In this document: one piece after another, positions 8,270-16,079 of the stretch
How positions within the stretch are numbered: the stretch's first letter is position 1
Layout: each line of letters opens with the position of its first letter
NCBI RefSeq assembly: GCF_014205255.1
Contig: NZ_JACHNE010000001.1
Location: 620,001 to 684,000 of the forward strand
From: Streptomyces caelestis
GTDB taxonomy: Bacteria; Actinomycetota; Actinomycetes; Streptomycetales; Streptomycetaceae
DNA: 64,000 nt
Direction of reading: 5' to 3'
Notes under the pieces: model-generated
What the model was told of the DNA's origin: nothing
Seen by the model: the letters and a program-made list of their open reading frames with translations, nothing else
Database searches by the model: none
Made by a program: the position numbers and the translations under genes

Positions 8270-8755
8270 TCAGTGGTGGGCGTGGACGACGGCATGCCCC
8301 TTGCCCCGGCCGATCATCCACTTGTTGACCGGGGTCGTGATCAGGAAGGCGACCACGAAGCCGCCCAGGAGCGCGGACCAGAACAGGCCGTCCGTCAGAT
8401 GGGCGTCCATCGCGCCGGGAGTGAGGGCGATGATCGCGTTGTCCACGAGTTCCATCACCGTGATCGAGACGGTGTCCGCGGCCAGGGCGATCCGGATCGC
8501 CGACCTGAGGCCCAGGCCGGCCCGCAGGACCGCGAACAGGGTGAACGAGTAGCCGAAGAGGAACGCGAGCCCGATGGCCAGGACCATCGTGGGCAGGTTG
8601 TCCCACTCCAGCGCGGTGCCGATCACCATGCCGAGGATCTCGCCGATCGCGCACCCGGTCAGACAGTGCAGCGTCGCCTTCACGGCGATCCCCCAGGTCG
8701 CCGTTCCGTGGGGGCGCCCTTCGTGGTCATGAGCGGAGTGATCCATGTGATCCAT
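8270..8755 (-). CDS. DUF4396 integral membrane protein
   Basis: 161 residues with a His/Met-rich cytoplasmic-looking N-terminus (MDHMDHSAHDHEGRPH) and four predicted membrane spans. The segment TLHCLTGCAIGEILG in the first span and the later MELVDNA and TTPVNKWMIGRGKGH are typical of the DUF4396 family, whose members often sit with copper resistance genes. The family's molecular role is unknown. Its start codon lies just 12 bases from a CsoR-like palindrome, so copper-dependent derepression is likely. The His-rich ends at both termini (also AVVHAHH) would suit metal binding. Confidence 0.88.
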   Translation of the reverse strand: MDHMDHSAHDHEGRPHGTATWGIAVKATLHCLTGCAIGEILGMVIGTALEWDNLPTMVLAIGLAFLFGYSFTLFAVLRAGLGLRSAIRIALAADTVSITVMELVDNAIIALTPGAMDAHLTDGLFWSALLGGFVVAFLITTPVNKWMIGRGKGHAVVHAHH

Positions 8756-8766
8756 GACACTGACTA

Positions 8767-8785
8767 TATACCCCGGAGGGGTATG
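8767..8785 (-). promoter_or_regulatory. CsoR-like copper operator
   Basis: ATACCCC and GGGGTAT face each other across GGA (8768-8784), with an added T on the left. This is the A/T-flanked G/C palindrome bound by CsoR copper sensors in actinobacteria. It lies directly upstream of the DUF4396 start at 8755 and would overlap its promoter; the SDR gene on the other side starts 69 bases away. No csoR gene is in the window. Confidence 0.7.
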
Positions 8786-8853
8786 TCGCCATGCATAGCG
8801 GGTGGCGGCACCACAACCACGGGTGCTTCAACTGCCGTTCTAGAGTGCTCGTC

Positions 8854-9651
8854 ATGACGACACCAGCCACACCCGCCACACAGGCCTACCTTTCCGGGTT
8901 GTTCTCTCTGCACGGCCGGGTCGCGCTGGTCACGGGCGGCAGTTCCGGCATCGGCCGCGCCATCACCGGCGCCCTCGCGCGCGCCGGTGCGAGCGTGGTG
9001 GTCGTGGCCCGCGGCGAGGCCGGACTGACCGCGACGGTCGAGGAGCTGACGGCCGAGGGCTGCCGCGCCGCCTGGGTCAGCGCGGACCTGAGCACCCGCG
9101 AGGGCGTGCGGACGGCCGCTGAGCGGGCCGTCGAGGCGTTCGGGGAGCCCGACATCCTCGTCAACAGCGCCGGGATCAACGTGCGTCCGCCGATGGACGA
9201 ACTCACCGAGGACGTCTGGGACCTCACGATGGCCGTCAACCTGGACGCGCCGTTCCTGCTGGGCCAGCGCTTCGGCCCCGGCATGGCGGAGCGCGGCCAC
9301 GGGCGGATTCTGCACATCAGCTCGCAGCAGGCGCACCGGGCGTTCGTCCAGAGCGGCGCCTACGGCGCCTCCAAGGGCGGCCTGGAGTCACTGGCGCGGT
9401 CCCAGGCTGAGGCGTGGTCGCCGCGCGGCGTCACCTGCAACGTCCTGGTGCCGGGCTTCGTCATGACACCGCTCAACGCGCGGCTGTCGTCGGATGCGGA
9501 GAAGGTGGCCGCTCTCGCCGAACGCACGCTGATCGGACGGAACGGACTGGCCGAGGACTTCGCGGGAGCGGCGGTCTTCCTGGCGAGCCCGGCCTCCGCC
9601 TACATCACCGGGCAGGCGGTCTTCGTCGACGGCGGTATGTCGGTGCACTGA
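8854..9651 (+). CDS. Short-chain dehydrogenase/reductase
   Basis: A 265-residue classical SDR: cofactor motif GGSSGIG (28-34), NSAG near 106, catalytic Ser near 157, and YGASK with Tyr170 and Lys174; the C-terminus ends in the usual FVDGGMSVH. ARG after the second strand suggests NADP(H). It resembles gluconate 5-dehydrogenase/3-oxoacyl-ACP reductase-like enzymes, but the substrate is not readable. The ATG at 8854 has no ribosome site, while TAGAGT lies seven bases before it, consistent with a leaderless transcript. A longer frame from 8791 would read through the control region and is less likely. Confidence 0.9.
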   Translation: MTTPATPATQAYLSGLFSLHGRVALVTGGSSGIGRAITGALARAGASVVVVARGEAGLTATVEELTAEGCRAAWVSADLSTREGVRTAAERAVEAFGEPDILVNSAGINVRPPMDELTEDVWDLTMAVNLDAPFLLGQRFGPGMAERGHGRILHISSQQAHRAFVQSGAYGASKGGLESLARSQAEAWSPRGVTCNVLVPGFVMTPLNARLSSDAEKVAALAERTLIGRNGLAEDFAGAAVFLASPASAYITGQAVFVDGGMSVH

Positions 9652-9679
9652 CGGCGCCCCCGGCGCCGCCACCACCCGG

Positions 9680-10546
9680 TCAGCGCCCGGAGGAGTCCTT
9701 CCGCCACACGAAGACCTCCGTGTCCGGCCCGCGTTCGGAGAACCTCCCCGCCGGGGAGGCCTCCCGCAGCAGCCGCCGCAGGTCGCCTTCGAAGTCCTCC
9801 TGGCGCGCTCCGAACAGATGCGGCGCCGAGAACGACATGGAGAACACCCAGGCGACGACATCGTCGAAGGTCCGCTCCAGCGCCTGCCCGCCGGGCACGA
9901 CGAGACGCCGGGGGCCGGAGAATCCCGCCCCGGCGAACACCTCGGCCTCTCCCCCGGGTGTGCCCTGCGGCAGCACTCCGCGGCCCGCTCGCCGCGCGGG
10001 GCCCAGGTACCGCTTGACCAGGTCGTCCACCGCCGCGTAGGGGACCGCCGGGTGCGGCAGGCCGCCGAGGACGCGGTGCTCCGTCTTCAGATCCGAGATG
10101 TGCACCAGGGCACCGTCCGGCTGGAGCATGTCCCTGACGGTCGCCGCGACCAGGTCACGGTCCATCCAGTGGAAGGACTGCGCGAAGGTGGCGACGGCGA
10201 ACGTGCCGAGCCCCGCGGGCAGAGCTTCGGCGCGGGCCCGCACCCACCGGGTCTTCTGCCCGACCCCCCGGCCGGCGGCCCGGCGTCCGGCTTCGGCGAT
10301 CATCCCGTGGTCGGGGTCCACGCCGACGATCTCGCCGAACAGATGCGCGAGACTCAGGGCGATGGTCCCGGGCCCGCAGCCCACGTCGAGGAGGCGCCCC
10401 TTCCCGTCGGGCCGCAGCGCCTCGGCGAGCGCGTCGGCCAGCCCGGGGGCGTACGGCAGCCGCCCCCGCTCGTAGTAGGCGGCGGTCCCCGAGAACAACG
10501 TGTCGTCCCACTCCCAGCTGGCCACCACGCCGCCCACCACCCTCAC
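9680..10546 (-). CDS. SAM-dependent class I methyltransferase
   Basis: 288 residues from a GTG at 10546 preceded by GGAG; a much longer upstream frame exists but lacks support. Motif I is LLDVGCGPGTIALSLAHLF, followed by an acidic strand end (IVGVDPDHGM) and the FAQSFHWMD segment typical of methyltransferase type 11 proteins of the trans-aconitate/small-molecule group. The C-terminal half is variable, as expected. It is convergent with the SDR gene (29 bases between stops). The acceptor is unknown. Confidence 0.85.
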   Translation of the reverse strand: MRVVGGVVASWEWDDTLFSGTAAYYERGRLPYAPGLADALAEALRPDGKGRLLDVGCGPGTIALSLAHLFGEIVGVDPDHGMIAEAGRRAAGRGVGQKTRWVRARAEALPAGLGTFAVATFAQSFHWMDRDLVAATVRDMLQPDGALVHISDLKTEHRVLGGLPHPAVPYAAVDDLVKRYLGPARRAGRGVLPQGTPGGEAEVFAGAGFSGPRRLVVPGGQALERTFDDVVAWVFSMSFSAPHLFGARQEDFEGDLRRLLREASPAGRFSERGPDTEVFVWRKDSSGR

Positions 10547-10718
10547 CGCGACAGCTCCGCGATCACCCGGCCGGGCGATGGTCCCGATGATTCCACGGCC
10601 CGACAACCGGCCGGGGGCAGTGGACCGTTGATCCGCCGACTGGGCAGCGGCCGAGGGGCGAGTGTCAGTGCCCGGTGTCACGCTGGGCGCACAGGACCTG
10701 CGGAAGGGAAGCATCGCC

Positions 10719-11516
10719 ATGATCACCACGGAGTTCGCCACCGGTTCCCCCTGCTGGCTCGACCTCGGCACTCCGGACGTCCGGTCCGCCGCGGCCTTCT
10801 ACGGCGCCGTGCTCGGGTGGGACTACGAGTCCATGGGCGAGAGCGAGGACTTCGAAGGCGGCATGTTCCGGAAGGACGGCAAGATCGTCGCCGGTCTCGG
10901 CAAGCTCACGGAGGAGGGAGCGCGCTCGGCCTGGATGCTCTACTTCAGCGTCACCGACGCGGACGCCACGACGGAGGCCGTGCGGCAGGCGGGCGGCACC
11001 GTCAGGGTGGCGCCGATGGACCTCGACGACTGGGGCCGGATGGCGCAGTACAGCGACCCGCTGGGCGGCCAGTTCGCCGTCTGGCAGCCGGGGACGACCA
11101 AGGGCGTCGACCTGGTCGACCAGCCGGGCTCGCTGTCGTGGACCGAGCTGTACACGAGTGACGCGGCGGCCGCGAAGGAGTTCTACGGCGGCCTGTTCGG
11201 CTGGCAGTTCAGCGACATGCCGCTGCCGGGCGGCGAGGGCACGTACACGCTCATCACCCCCGCCGGACTGCCCGAGGAGCGGATGCACGGCGGCCTCATG
11301 GAGCTCGGCAAGGAGAACCTCTCGCTGGCGGACGGCCGGCCGTACTGGCACCCGGTCTTCGCCGTGGAGGACTGCGACGCGGCGGTGGCCAAGGTCACCG
11401 AGAACGGCGGCAGCGTGCAGATGGGGCCCGAGGACGCGGAGGGCGTCGGCCGGCTGGCCGTCTGCCTCGACCCGGCGAACGCGGACTTCGTGGTGCTCAC
11501 CCCGGCCGAGAGCTGA
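10719..11516 (+). CDS. Tandem-domain VOC family protein (glyoxalase/CFP30B-like)
   Basis: 265 residues made of two vicinal-oxygen-chelate domains, about 1-125 and 135-265. Each starts with a substrate-loop pattern (CWLDLGTPDVRSAAAFYGAVLGW and LSWTELYTSDAAAAKEFYGGLFGW) and ends in a D-P-x-G or D-P-A-N turn. The duplicated layout is that of the mycobacterial CFP30B/27-kDa antigen and hydroxylase-like proteins of Streptomyces. The start at ATG 10719 follows a GGAAGGGAAG site; a GTG at 10662 would add an unlikely leader. No partner gene is adjacent, and metal ligands are only partly conserved, so catalytic activity is uncertain. Confidence 0.88.
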   Translation: MITTEFATGSPCWLDLGTPDVRSAAAFYGAVLGWDYESMGESEDFEGGMFRKDGKIVAGLGKLTEEGARSAWMLYFSVTDADATTEAVRQAGGTVRVAPMDLDDWGRMAQYSDPLGGQFAVWQPGTTKGVDLVDQPGSLSWTELYTSDAAAAKEFYGGLFGWQFSDMPLPGGEGTYTLITPAGLPEERMHGGLMELGKENLSLADGRPYWHPVFAVEDCDAAVAKVTENGGSVQMGPEDAEGVGRLAVCLDPANADFVVLTPAES

Positions 11517-11616
11517 GCCGGGCGGGCCCGGGCCGGCAGTTCACGCGGGCGGAGCCCCCGGGGCCCGACGTGCCCCCCAGCCCTTCGCGCTGCCGTACGT
11601 CCCGGCCGGTGGGTCA

Positions 11617-11853
11617 TCACCAGCGGTGGCGGTCACCGGCGATGCGCCGGTCGCCGAGCGGCTGCACCTCACGGGCGTTGCCCTCAGGGAAGAGATCCCG
11701 GCAGTGCTCCAGCGCGGCAGCGGAGGCCTGCACCGGATGGGTCAGCGCCGTCCAGCGGACCCCGGTGGTGCAGGGGCAGGTGGTGGTGGAGCCGAGGTAG
11801 CGGTACGGCTCGGTGCAGGCCGGCGGCAGTGCGTCGAGTTCCACGCCGGGCAT
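11617..11853 (-). CDS. Small Cys-containing hypothetical protein
   Basis: A 78-codon frame from ATG 11853: MPGVELDALPPACTEPYRYL, then a CPCTTGVRW motif and ALTHPVQASAAALEHCRDLF, ending basic. The regular mix of residues and spaced cysteines suggests a genuine small protein rather than chance coding. In the same frame homologous-looking sequence (GRLLEPARRCEGPWN) extends upstream without a start, and a different frame supplies MEDVHWHTPSEHTV just before it, so the intact gene may once have begun near 11960 and been shifted. Family not recognised; existence uncertain. Confidence 0.35.
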   Translation of the reverse strand: MPGVELDALPPACTEPYRYLGSTTTCPCTTGVRWTALTHPVQASAAALEHCRDLFPEGNAREVQPLGDRRIAGDRHRW

Positions 11854-11928
11854 GTTCCAGGGGCCCTCGCACCGGCGGGCGGGCTCCAGCAGCCGCCCCC
11901 ACGGTGTGCTCGGACGGCGTGTGCCAGT

Positions 11929-11961
11929 GGACGTCCTCCATACCAGGGGACGTCCTCCATA
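11929..11961. repeat. Direct repeat of GGACGTCCTCCATA
   Basis: The 14-mer occurs at 11929-11942 and 11948-11961, 19 bp apart; each copy contains the palindrome GGACGTCC. It precedes the small minus-strand frame (its complement begins TATGGAGGACGTCC, supplying two ATG codons). It may be a regulator site or a slippage duplication. Confidence 0.45.
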
Positions 11962-12038
11962 GCGGGGTCTCGAGGCGGACTGCGCGGGGCGGCGAGGGAC
12001 ACGGGCGGTCACCCCCCACCGAGCCGGAAAAAGCCTAT

Positions 12039-12055
12039 TGCATATGATGTGCAAA
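12039..12055 (+). promoter_or_regulatory. Palindromic promoter of the GNAT gene
   Basis: TTGCA-N7-TGCAA is a perfect palindrome that encloses a near-consensus -10 box (TATGAT, 12043-12048). The ATG at 12055 lies seven bases beyond the -10 box, so the transcript is probably leaderless and a protein bound at the palindrome would block it. Confidence 0.6.
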
Positions 12056-12591
12056 TGCGCGACTACACCATCAGGGAAGCTACGGCGGAGGACCTCGACG
12101 GGGCTCGGGTGGTGATGCTCGACACGGTGTACCGCGACTTCGGGACGGGTTACGTGCCGCACTGGCACGCCGACATCATCGATCCCGCGTCCTTCTACGT
12201 CGTACCGCCCCGGCACACGCTCCTGGTCGCCGTGGACGAGCGGGACGGGACGGTGGCGGCCACGGCGGCGCTGGACGCGCGCGGCCCGGCGCACCCGCCG
12301 AACCCGCGCTGGCTGGCCGAGCGGTTCCCCTCGGGCGAGACCGCACAGCTCCGGCGCGTGTACGTGCACCCCGAGCACCGGCGGCGAGGGCTGGCCCGGC
12401 GCCTGGTCGAGGGGCTGCTGGACTTCGCGCGGGCCGACGGTGGTTACCGGTCCGTGTATCTGCACACGTATCCGCACTCGCCCGGCGCGATGGGCCTGTG
12501 GCGGACGCTGGGCAAGGTGGTGTGCGACGAGCGGGAGGAAGTGCCCGGCGGGGGCAGCGGCGTGGTGCACTTCGAGATCCCCTTCGCCTGA
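12055..12591 (+). CDS. GNAT family N-acetyltransferase
   Basis: 178 residues with the GNAT fold: beta-strand QLRRVYVHPEHRRRGLARRL, containing the acetyl-CoA pyrophosphate loop (RRRGLA), then a helix and the YLHTYPHSPGAMGLWRTLG segment typical of motif B. The N-terminus MRDYTIREATAEDLDGARVV is canonical for the family. The target molecule is not identifiable. It has its own palindromic, apparently leaderless promoter, and ends 30 bases before the fused permease gene, so the three genes up to the MFS exporter may form one operon. Confidence 0.9.
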   Translation: MRDYTIREATAEDLDGARVVMLDTVYRDFGTGYVPHWHADIIDPASFYVVPPRHTLLVAVDERDGTVAATAALDARGPAHPPNPRWLAERFPSGETAQLRRVYVHPEHRRRGLARRLVEGLLDFARADGGYRSVYLHTYPHSPGAMGLWRTLGKVVCDEREEVPGGGSGVVHFEIPFA

Positions 12592-12621
12592 GCAGCACGA
12601 AGGACGACGCTGAGCACCTCG

Positions 12622-14511
12622 ATGGCACCCCTGACCAAGGCCCTGGCCGCCCTGCGCGTTCTGGCGCGCGGTGGCGGCCCGACGCTGCTGTGGCGGTTCG
12701 TGCTCACGGCCGGCCTGGTGGGCTCGATCGGCCTGCTGCCGTGGCTGTCGCGTACCGACCCGGCGCTGACCGTGCTCAAGGCCCGCTCGGCGGACCGTGA
12801 CCCGACCCCCGAGACACTGCGCGCGATCCGCGACCAACTCGGTCTGGACGACGGCCCGTCGGTTCTGCTCGGCCGCTGGCTGGGCGGGCTGCTGCACGGG
12901 GACGCGGGCACGTCGTGGGTGTCCGGCGCCCAGGTGCTGCCCTCCGTCGTACAGGCGCTCGGTGTGTCGTTGCTGCTGGTGTCCGGCGCCCTCGTCGTCG
13001 CCGCGGTCACGGCGACAGCCGTGTGCGCCCGTACGCTCCGGCTCGGTTCGCGGGGCCGGCTCGGCACGCGCGGTGCCGGTGGCACGGCGACCGCGGTGCT
13101 GGCAGCGCTGCCGGAGTTCCTCGTCGCCTCGGTGCTCGCCTCGGTGATCGGCGTGCAGCTGGGCTGGCTGCCCGCCCTGGGCTGGTACGGGCCGCAGTGG
13201 ATGGTGCTGCCCGCGCTGGCCCTCGGCCTGCCCGCCGGCGCGGTCCTCGGGCGGCTGCTGGACGACCTGCTGCCCGGCGCGTTCGCCGAGCCCTGGGCGC
13301 TGGCCGCCGCGTCCCGCGGTGTCCCGCCGAAGTCCGTGGCGCGGCAGGCGGTGCGCCGCTGTGTGCCCGGACTGCTGCCCAACCTGGGCCTGTTCGTGGT
13401 CGGTCTGACCGGCGGGTCGGTCGCCGTCGAGCAGATCTTCGACATCCCGGGCCTGGGCCGGCTCACCCTCCAGGCCGCCCTCGCCCAGGACCTGCCCGTC
13501 CTGCAGACCGGCACGCTCGCCCTCGTCGTGCTCGCGGCCACCGCCGGCGTCCTCGCCCGGCTCACGGCCCGGCTGCTCATCGGGCCCGCGCTGCGCGACG
13601 GCGCCCTGCACTCCCTGCACCGGCCCGCGCCACCCGCGCCCCGCACCCTTCCCCTGCTGTACGGGGCACTGCTCGCCGCGGTCATCGGTCTCGGCCTGCC
13701 GCGCGACGCCCTCGCCCTGGACACCCTCGCCCGGCTGCGAGCCCCCTCCCCGGCGCACCCGTTCGGGACGGACGCGCTGGGCCGGGACGTCCTCGCCCGT
13801 GTCGCCCACGGCGCGCTGAACACCCTCGGCACGGCGCTCGCGGTGAGTGCCGCCGCCCTCGTGGCCGGGCTGCTGCTGGGGCTGCTGCCGCGGCTGTCCG
13901 GGCCGCTGGCCGACACCGTCAGTGCCGTACCGCCCGTTCTGGCAGGGCTCCTCGTCACCGGCATCACGGGCAGCGGCCCCTGGACGCCCGCCCTCGCCGT
14001 CGGTGTCGTGGCCTGGTCCCCGCTGGCCGCCCACACGTCCTCCCTGCTGCGTCAGGAGCGCGCGACCACCCACCTGGCCGCCACCCGCGCGCTGGGCGCC
14101 GGGCGTTGGTACCTGCTCCGGCACGAACTGCTGCCCGCCGTGCTGCCGCCGGTGACCCGGCACGCCCTGCTCCGGCTGCCCGGCGTCGCGCTGAGCCTCG
14201 CCGCGCTCGGCTTCCTCGGCCTGGGCGCGCAGCCACCGTCCCCCGAGTGGGGCCTGCTGCTCGCCGAGAACCAGCCGTACGCCGAGCGCGCCCCATGGGC
14301 CGTCCTCTTCCCGGCCGCCGTACTCGCCCTGCTGGGGGCGCTCGCGGTGACGGCCGCCGGCGGCGTACGACTGCCCCGGCGGCGTGGGCGGACCGACAGC
14401 CCGGCGGGGCCGTCGCCCGGCGACCGGGTCGTACCCGCCCCGCGGCGGCGGCCGAACCGCACCGACGCCCTCCTGGCCCCTGTGCCCACCCCTACGACGG
14501 AAGAACGATGA
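12622..14511 (+). CDS. Fused DppB/DppC-like ABC permease
   Basis: 629 residues combining two binding-protein-dependent permeases of the peptide/nickel family in one chain. The N-terminal half (about 1-325) carries a DppB-type EAA loop (WALAAASRGVPPKSVARQAV) and IFDIPGLGRLTLQA; the C-terminal half (about 340-600) carries PFGTDALGRDVLARV of DppC and a second EAA loop (AATRALGAGRWYLLRHELLP). A Pro/Arg tail follows. No substrate-binding protein or ATPase gene lies beside it, so it must use distant partners or be an orphan. The start is uncertain: an AAGGAC site sits optimally before a CTG at 12610, four codons upstream of the ATG used. Confidence 0.88.
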   Translation: MAPLTKALAALRVLARGGGPTLLWRFVLTAGLVGSIGLLPWLSRTDPALTVLKARSADRDPTPETLRAIRDQLGLDDGPSVLLGRWLGGLLHGDAGTSWVSGAQVLPSVVQALGVSLLLVSGALVVAAVTATAVCARTLRLGSRGRLGTRGAGGTATAVLAALPEFLVASVLASVIGVQLGWLPALGWYGPQWMVLPALALGLPAGAVLGRLLDDLLPGAFAEPWALAAASRGVPPKSVARQAVRRCVPGLLPNLGLFVVGLTGGSVAVEQIFDIPGLGRLTLQAALAQDLPVLQTGTLALVVLAATAGVLARLTARLLIGPALRDGALHSLHRPAPPAPRTLPLLYGALLAAVIGLGLPRDALALDTLARLRAPSPAHPFGTDALGRDVLARVAHGALNTLGTALAVSAAALVAGLLLGLLPRLSGPLADTVSAVPPVLAGLLVTGITGSGPWTPALAVGVVAWSPLAAHTSSLLRQERATTHLAATRALGAGRWYLLRHELLPAVLPPVTRHALLRLPGVALSLAALGFLGLGAQPPSPEWGLLLAENQPYAERAPWAVLFPAAVLALLGALAVTAAGGVRLPRRRGRTDSPAGPSPGDRVVPAPRRRPNRTDALLAPVPTPTTEER

Positions 14512-15836
14512 CCGGCCTCATATCCCGTGTGCTGACCCGCCGGGCCGTCCACGCGCCCACGAACGAGACCTCCGACGACGGCACGCGCAAGGCCCCGCGC
14601 GAGAGCACCTGGCGGCTCTGGCGGGACCTGTCCCCGCTGCTGCGGCTGCTGATCCTGACCCAGCTCGCCTTCAACATCGGCTTCTACGCCGTGCTGCCGT
14701 TCCTCGCCGAGCACCTCGGCACCGCGATCGGCATGGCGGGCTGGCTGGTCGGCTTCGTCCTCGGCCTGCGCACCTTCAGCCAGCAGGGCCTGTTCGTGGT
14801 CGGCGGCTCGCTCGTCGACCGCTACGGCGTACGCCCGGTCGTGCTGGCCGGCTGCGTGCTGCGGATCGCCGGGTTCGTGTGGCTCGGGTGGGCGCAGGCG
14901 AGCTGGGCCGTGATCGGGGCCGTACTGGTGATCGGCTTCGCCGCCGCGCTGTTCTCCCCCGCCGTGGAGTCCGAGGTGGCCCGCCAGGCGGTGGTCTGGG
15001 AGGAGGAGGGGCACGGCTCACGCACCCGGCTCCTGGCCCTGTTCAGCGTGGCGGGCCAGGCCGGGGCCTTCGTCGGGCCGCTGCTCGGCGCGCTGCTGCT
15101 CGCCGTCGACTTCCGCACCGCGTGCCTGGCCGGCGCCGCGGTCTTCGTGTGCGTCCTCGCCGGGCACCTGCGGCTGATGCCGCAGCACATCCCCGGCAGG
15201 GTCCGCGTCCGCCAGCGGGGCGGAGCGCGCCTGCTGCTGCGCAACCGCCGCTTCCTGGCCCTGTGCTGCGCGTACGGCACGTACCTGCTGGCCTACAACC
15301 AGCTGTATCTGGCCCTGCCGGACGAGGTGCAGCGCGCGGCGGGCTCCCAGGCGCCGCTGTCCTGGCTGTTCGCCCTGTCCTCGGTGCTGGTGGTGTTCGC
15401 CCAGCTGCCGGTGACCCGCTGGGCGGGCGACCGGCTCGACCTGCGCCGCTCCATGACCGCCGGGCTGCTGCTGATCGCGTCCGGTTTCGCGGTGGTGGCC
15501 GCGGCGCGCCCCGCGGGCTGGACGGGTGCCGCCGGGCTGCTGCCGGCCGCGGGCTTCGTCGTGCTGCTCACCGTGGGGCAGATGCTGGTGGTGCCCGCCG
15601 CCCGCGCCTGGGTTCCCGACCTCGCCGAGGAGGGCCGGATCGGCCTCTACATGGGTGCGCTGTCGTCCGTCTCGGGCCTGATCGTCCTCGCCGGCAGCGC
15701 GGCCACCGGCTTCGTGCTCGATACGGGCCTCCCGGCCGCCGTGCCCTGGCTGGTCCTCGCGGCCGTACCGGCGCTGGCGGTGGCGCTGTTGCCGCGCCGG
15801 GAGAAGCGGGCGCGGGGGGTGGGCGCGGCGGCCTGA
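14508..15836 (+). CDS. MFS transporter (DHA1-type)
   Basis: 442 residues with about twelve membrane spans. The loop between spans 2 and 3 reads GGSLVDRYGVRPVVLAG, matching the MFS signature, and the matching half-repeat loop is WAGDRLDLRRSM. The start ATG overlaps the stop of the fused permease gene (ATGA), so the two are translationally coupled and presumably act on the same solute, one importing and one exporting. Similar exporters accompany siderophore or peptide uptake genes in actinobacteria; the substrate here is unknown. Confidence 0.9.
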   Translation: MTGLISRVLTRRAVHAPTNETSDDGTRKAPRESTWRLWRDLSPLLRLLILTQLAFNIGFYAVLPFLAEHLGTAIGMAGWLVGFVLGLRTFSQQGLFVVGGSLVDRYGVRPVVLAGCVLRIAGFVWLGWAQASWAVIGAVLVIGFAAALFSPAVESEVARQAVVWEEEGHGSRTRLLALFSVAGQAGAFVGPLLGALLLAVDFRTACLAGAAVFVCVLAGHLRLMPQHIPGRVRVRQRGGARLLLRNRRFLALCCAYGTYLLAYNQLYLALPDEVQRAAGSQAPLSWLFALSSVLVVFAQLPVTRWAGDRLDLRRSMTAGLLLIASGFAVVAAARPAGWTGAAGLLPAAGFVVLLTVGQMLVVPAARAWVPDLAEEGRIGLYMGALSSVSGLIVLAGSAATGFVLDTGLPAAVPWLVLAAVPALAVALLPRREKRARGVGAAA

Positions 15837-16079
15837 CGGCACACTGAGGCTCCGAGACGAAGCCGCGGCAACACGCGCGGCACGGCATCACCCCGGCGGG
15901 CGATTCCTCCGCTCCCCGGTTTCCGGAGCCGTTCCGACCCACGTCACCGCACCGGGGAACGGCGGTCACGCGACGCCAGTATCCTGGGTCGGCTGCGGCA
16001 CCCCCCACCAACCCCCGCTCCGACGCGGGGAGTTACGGCCTGCGGCGAGGACCTTCCCACGAGCATAGGACGAGGACGA

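Noticed and set aside
11617..14163. An 848-codon open frame on the minus strand
   Set aside because: It is antisense to the permease and GNAT genes, is rich in Gln/Arg/Gly repeats without any domain, and only its last about 78 codons look protein-like.
12915..14480. Long Arg/Pro-rich frame running into the MFS gene
   Set aside because: The part before 14508 is an out-of-frame reading of the fused permease; only the MFS portion is real.
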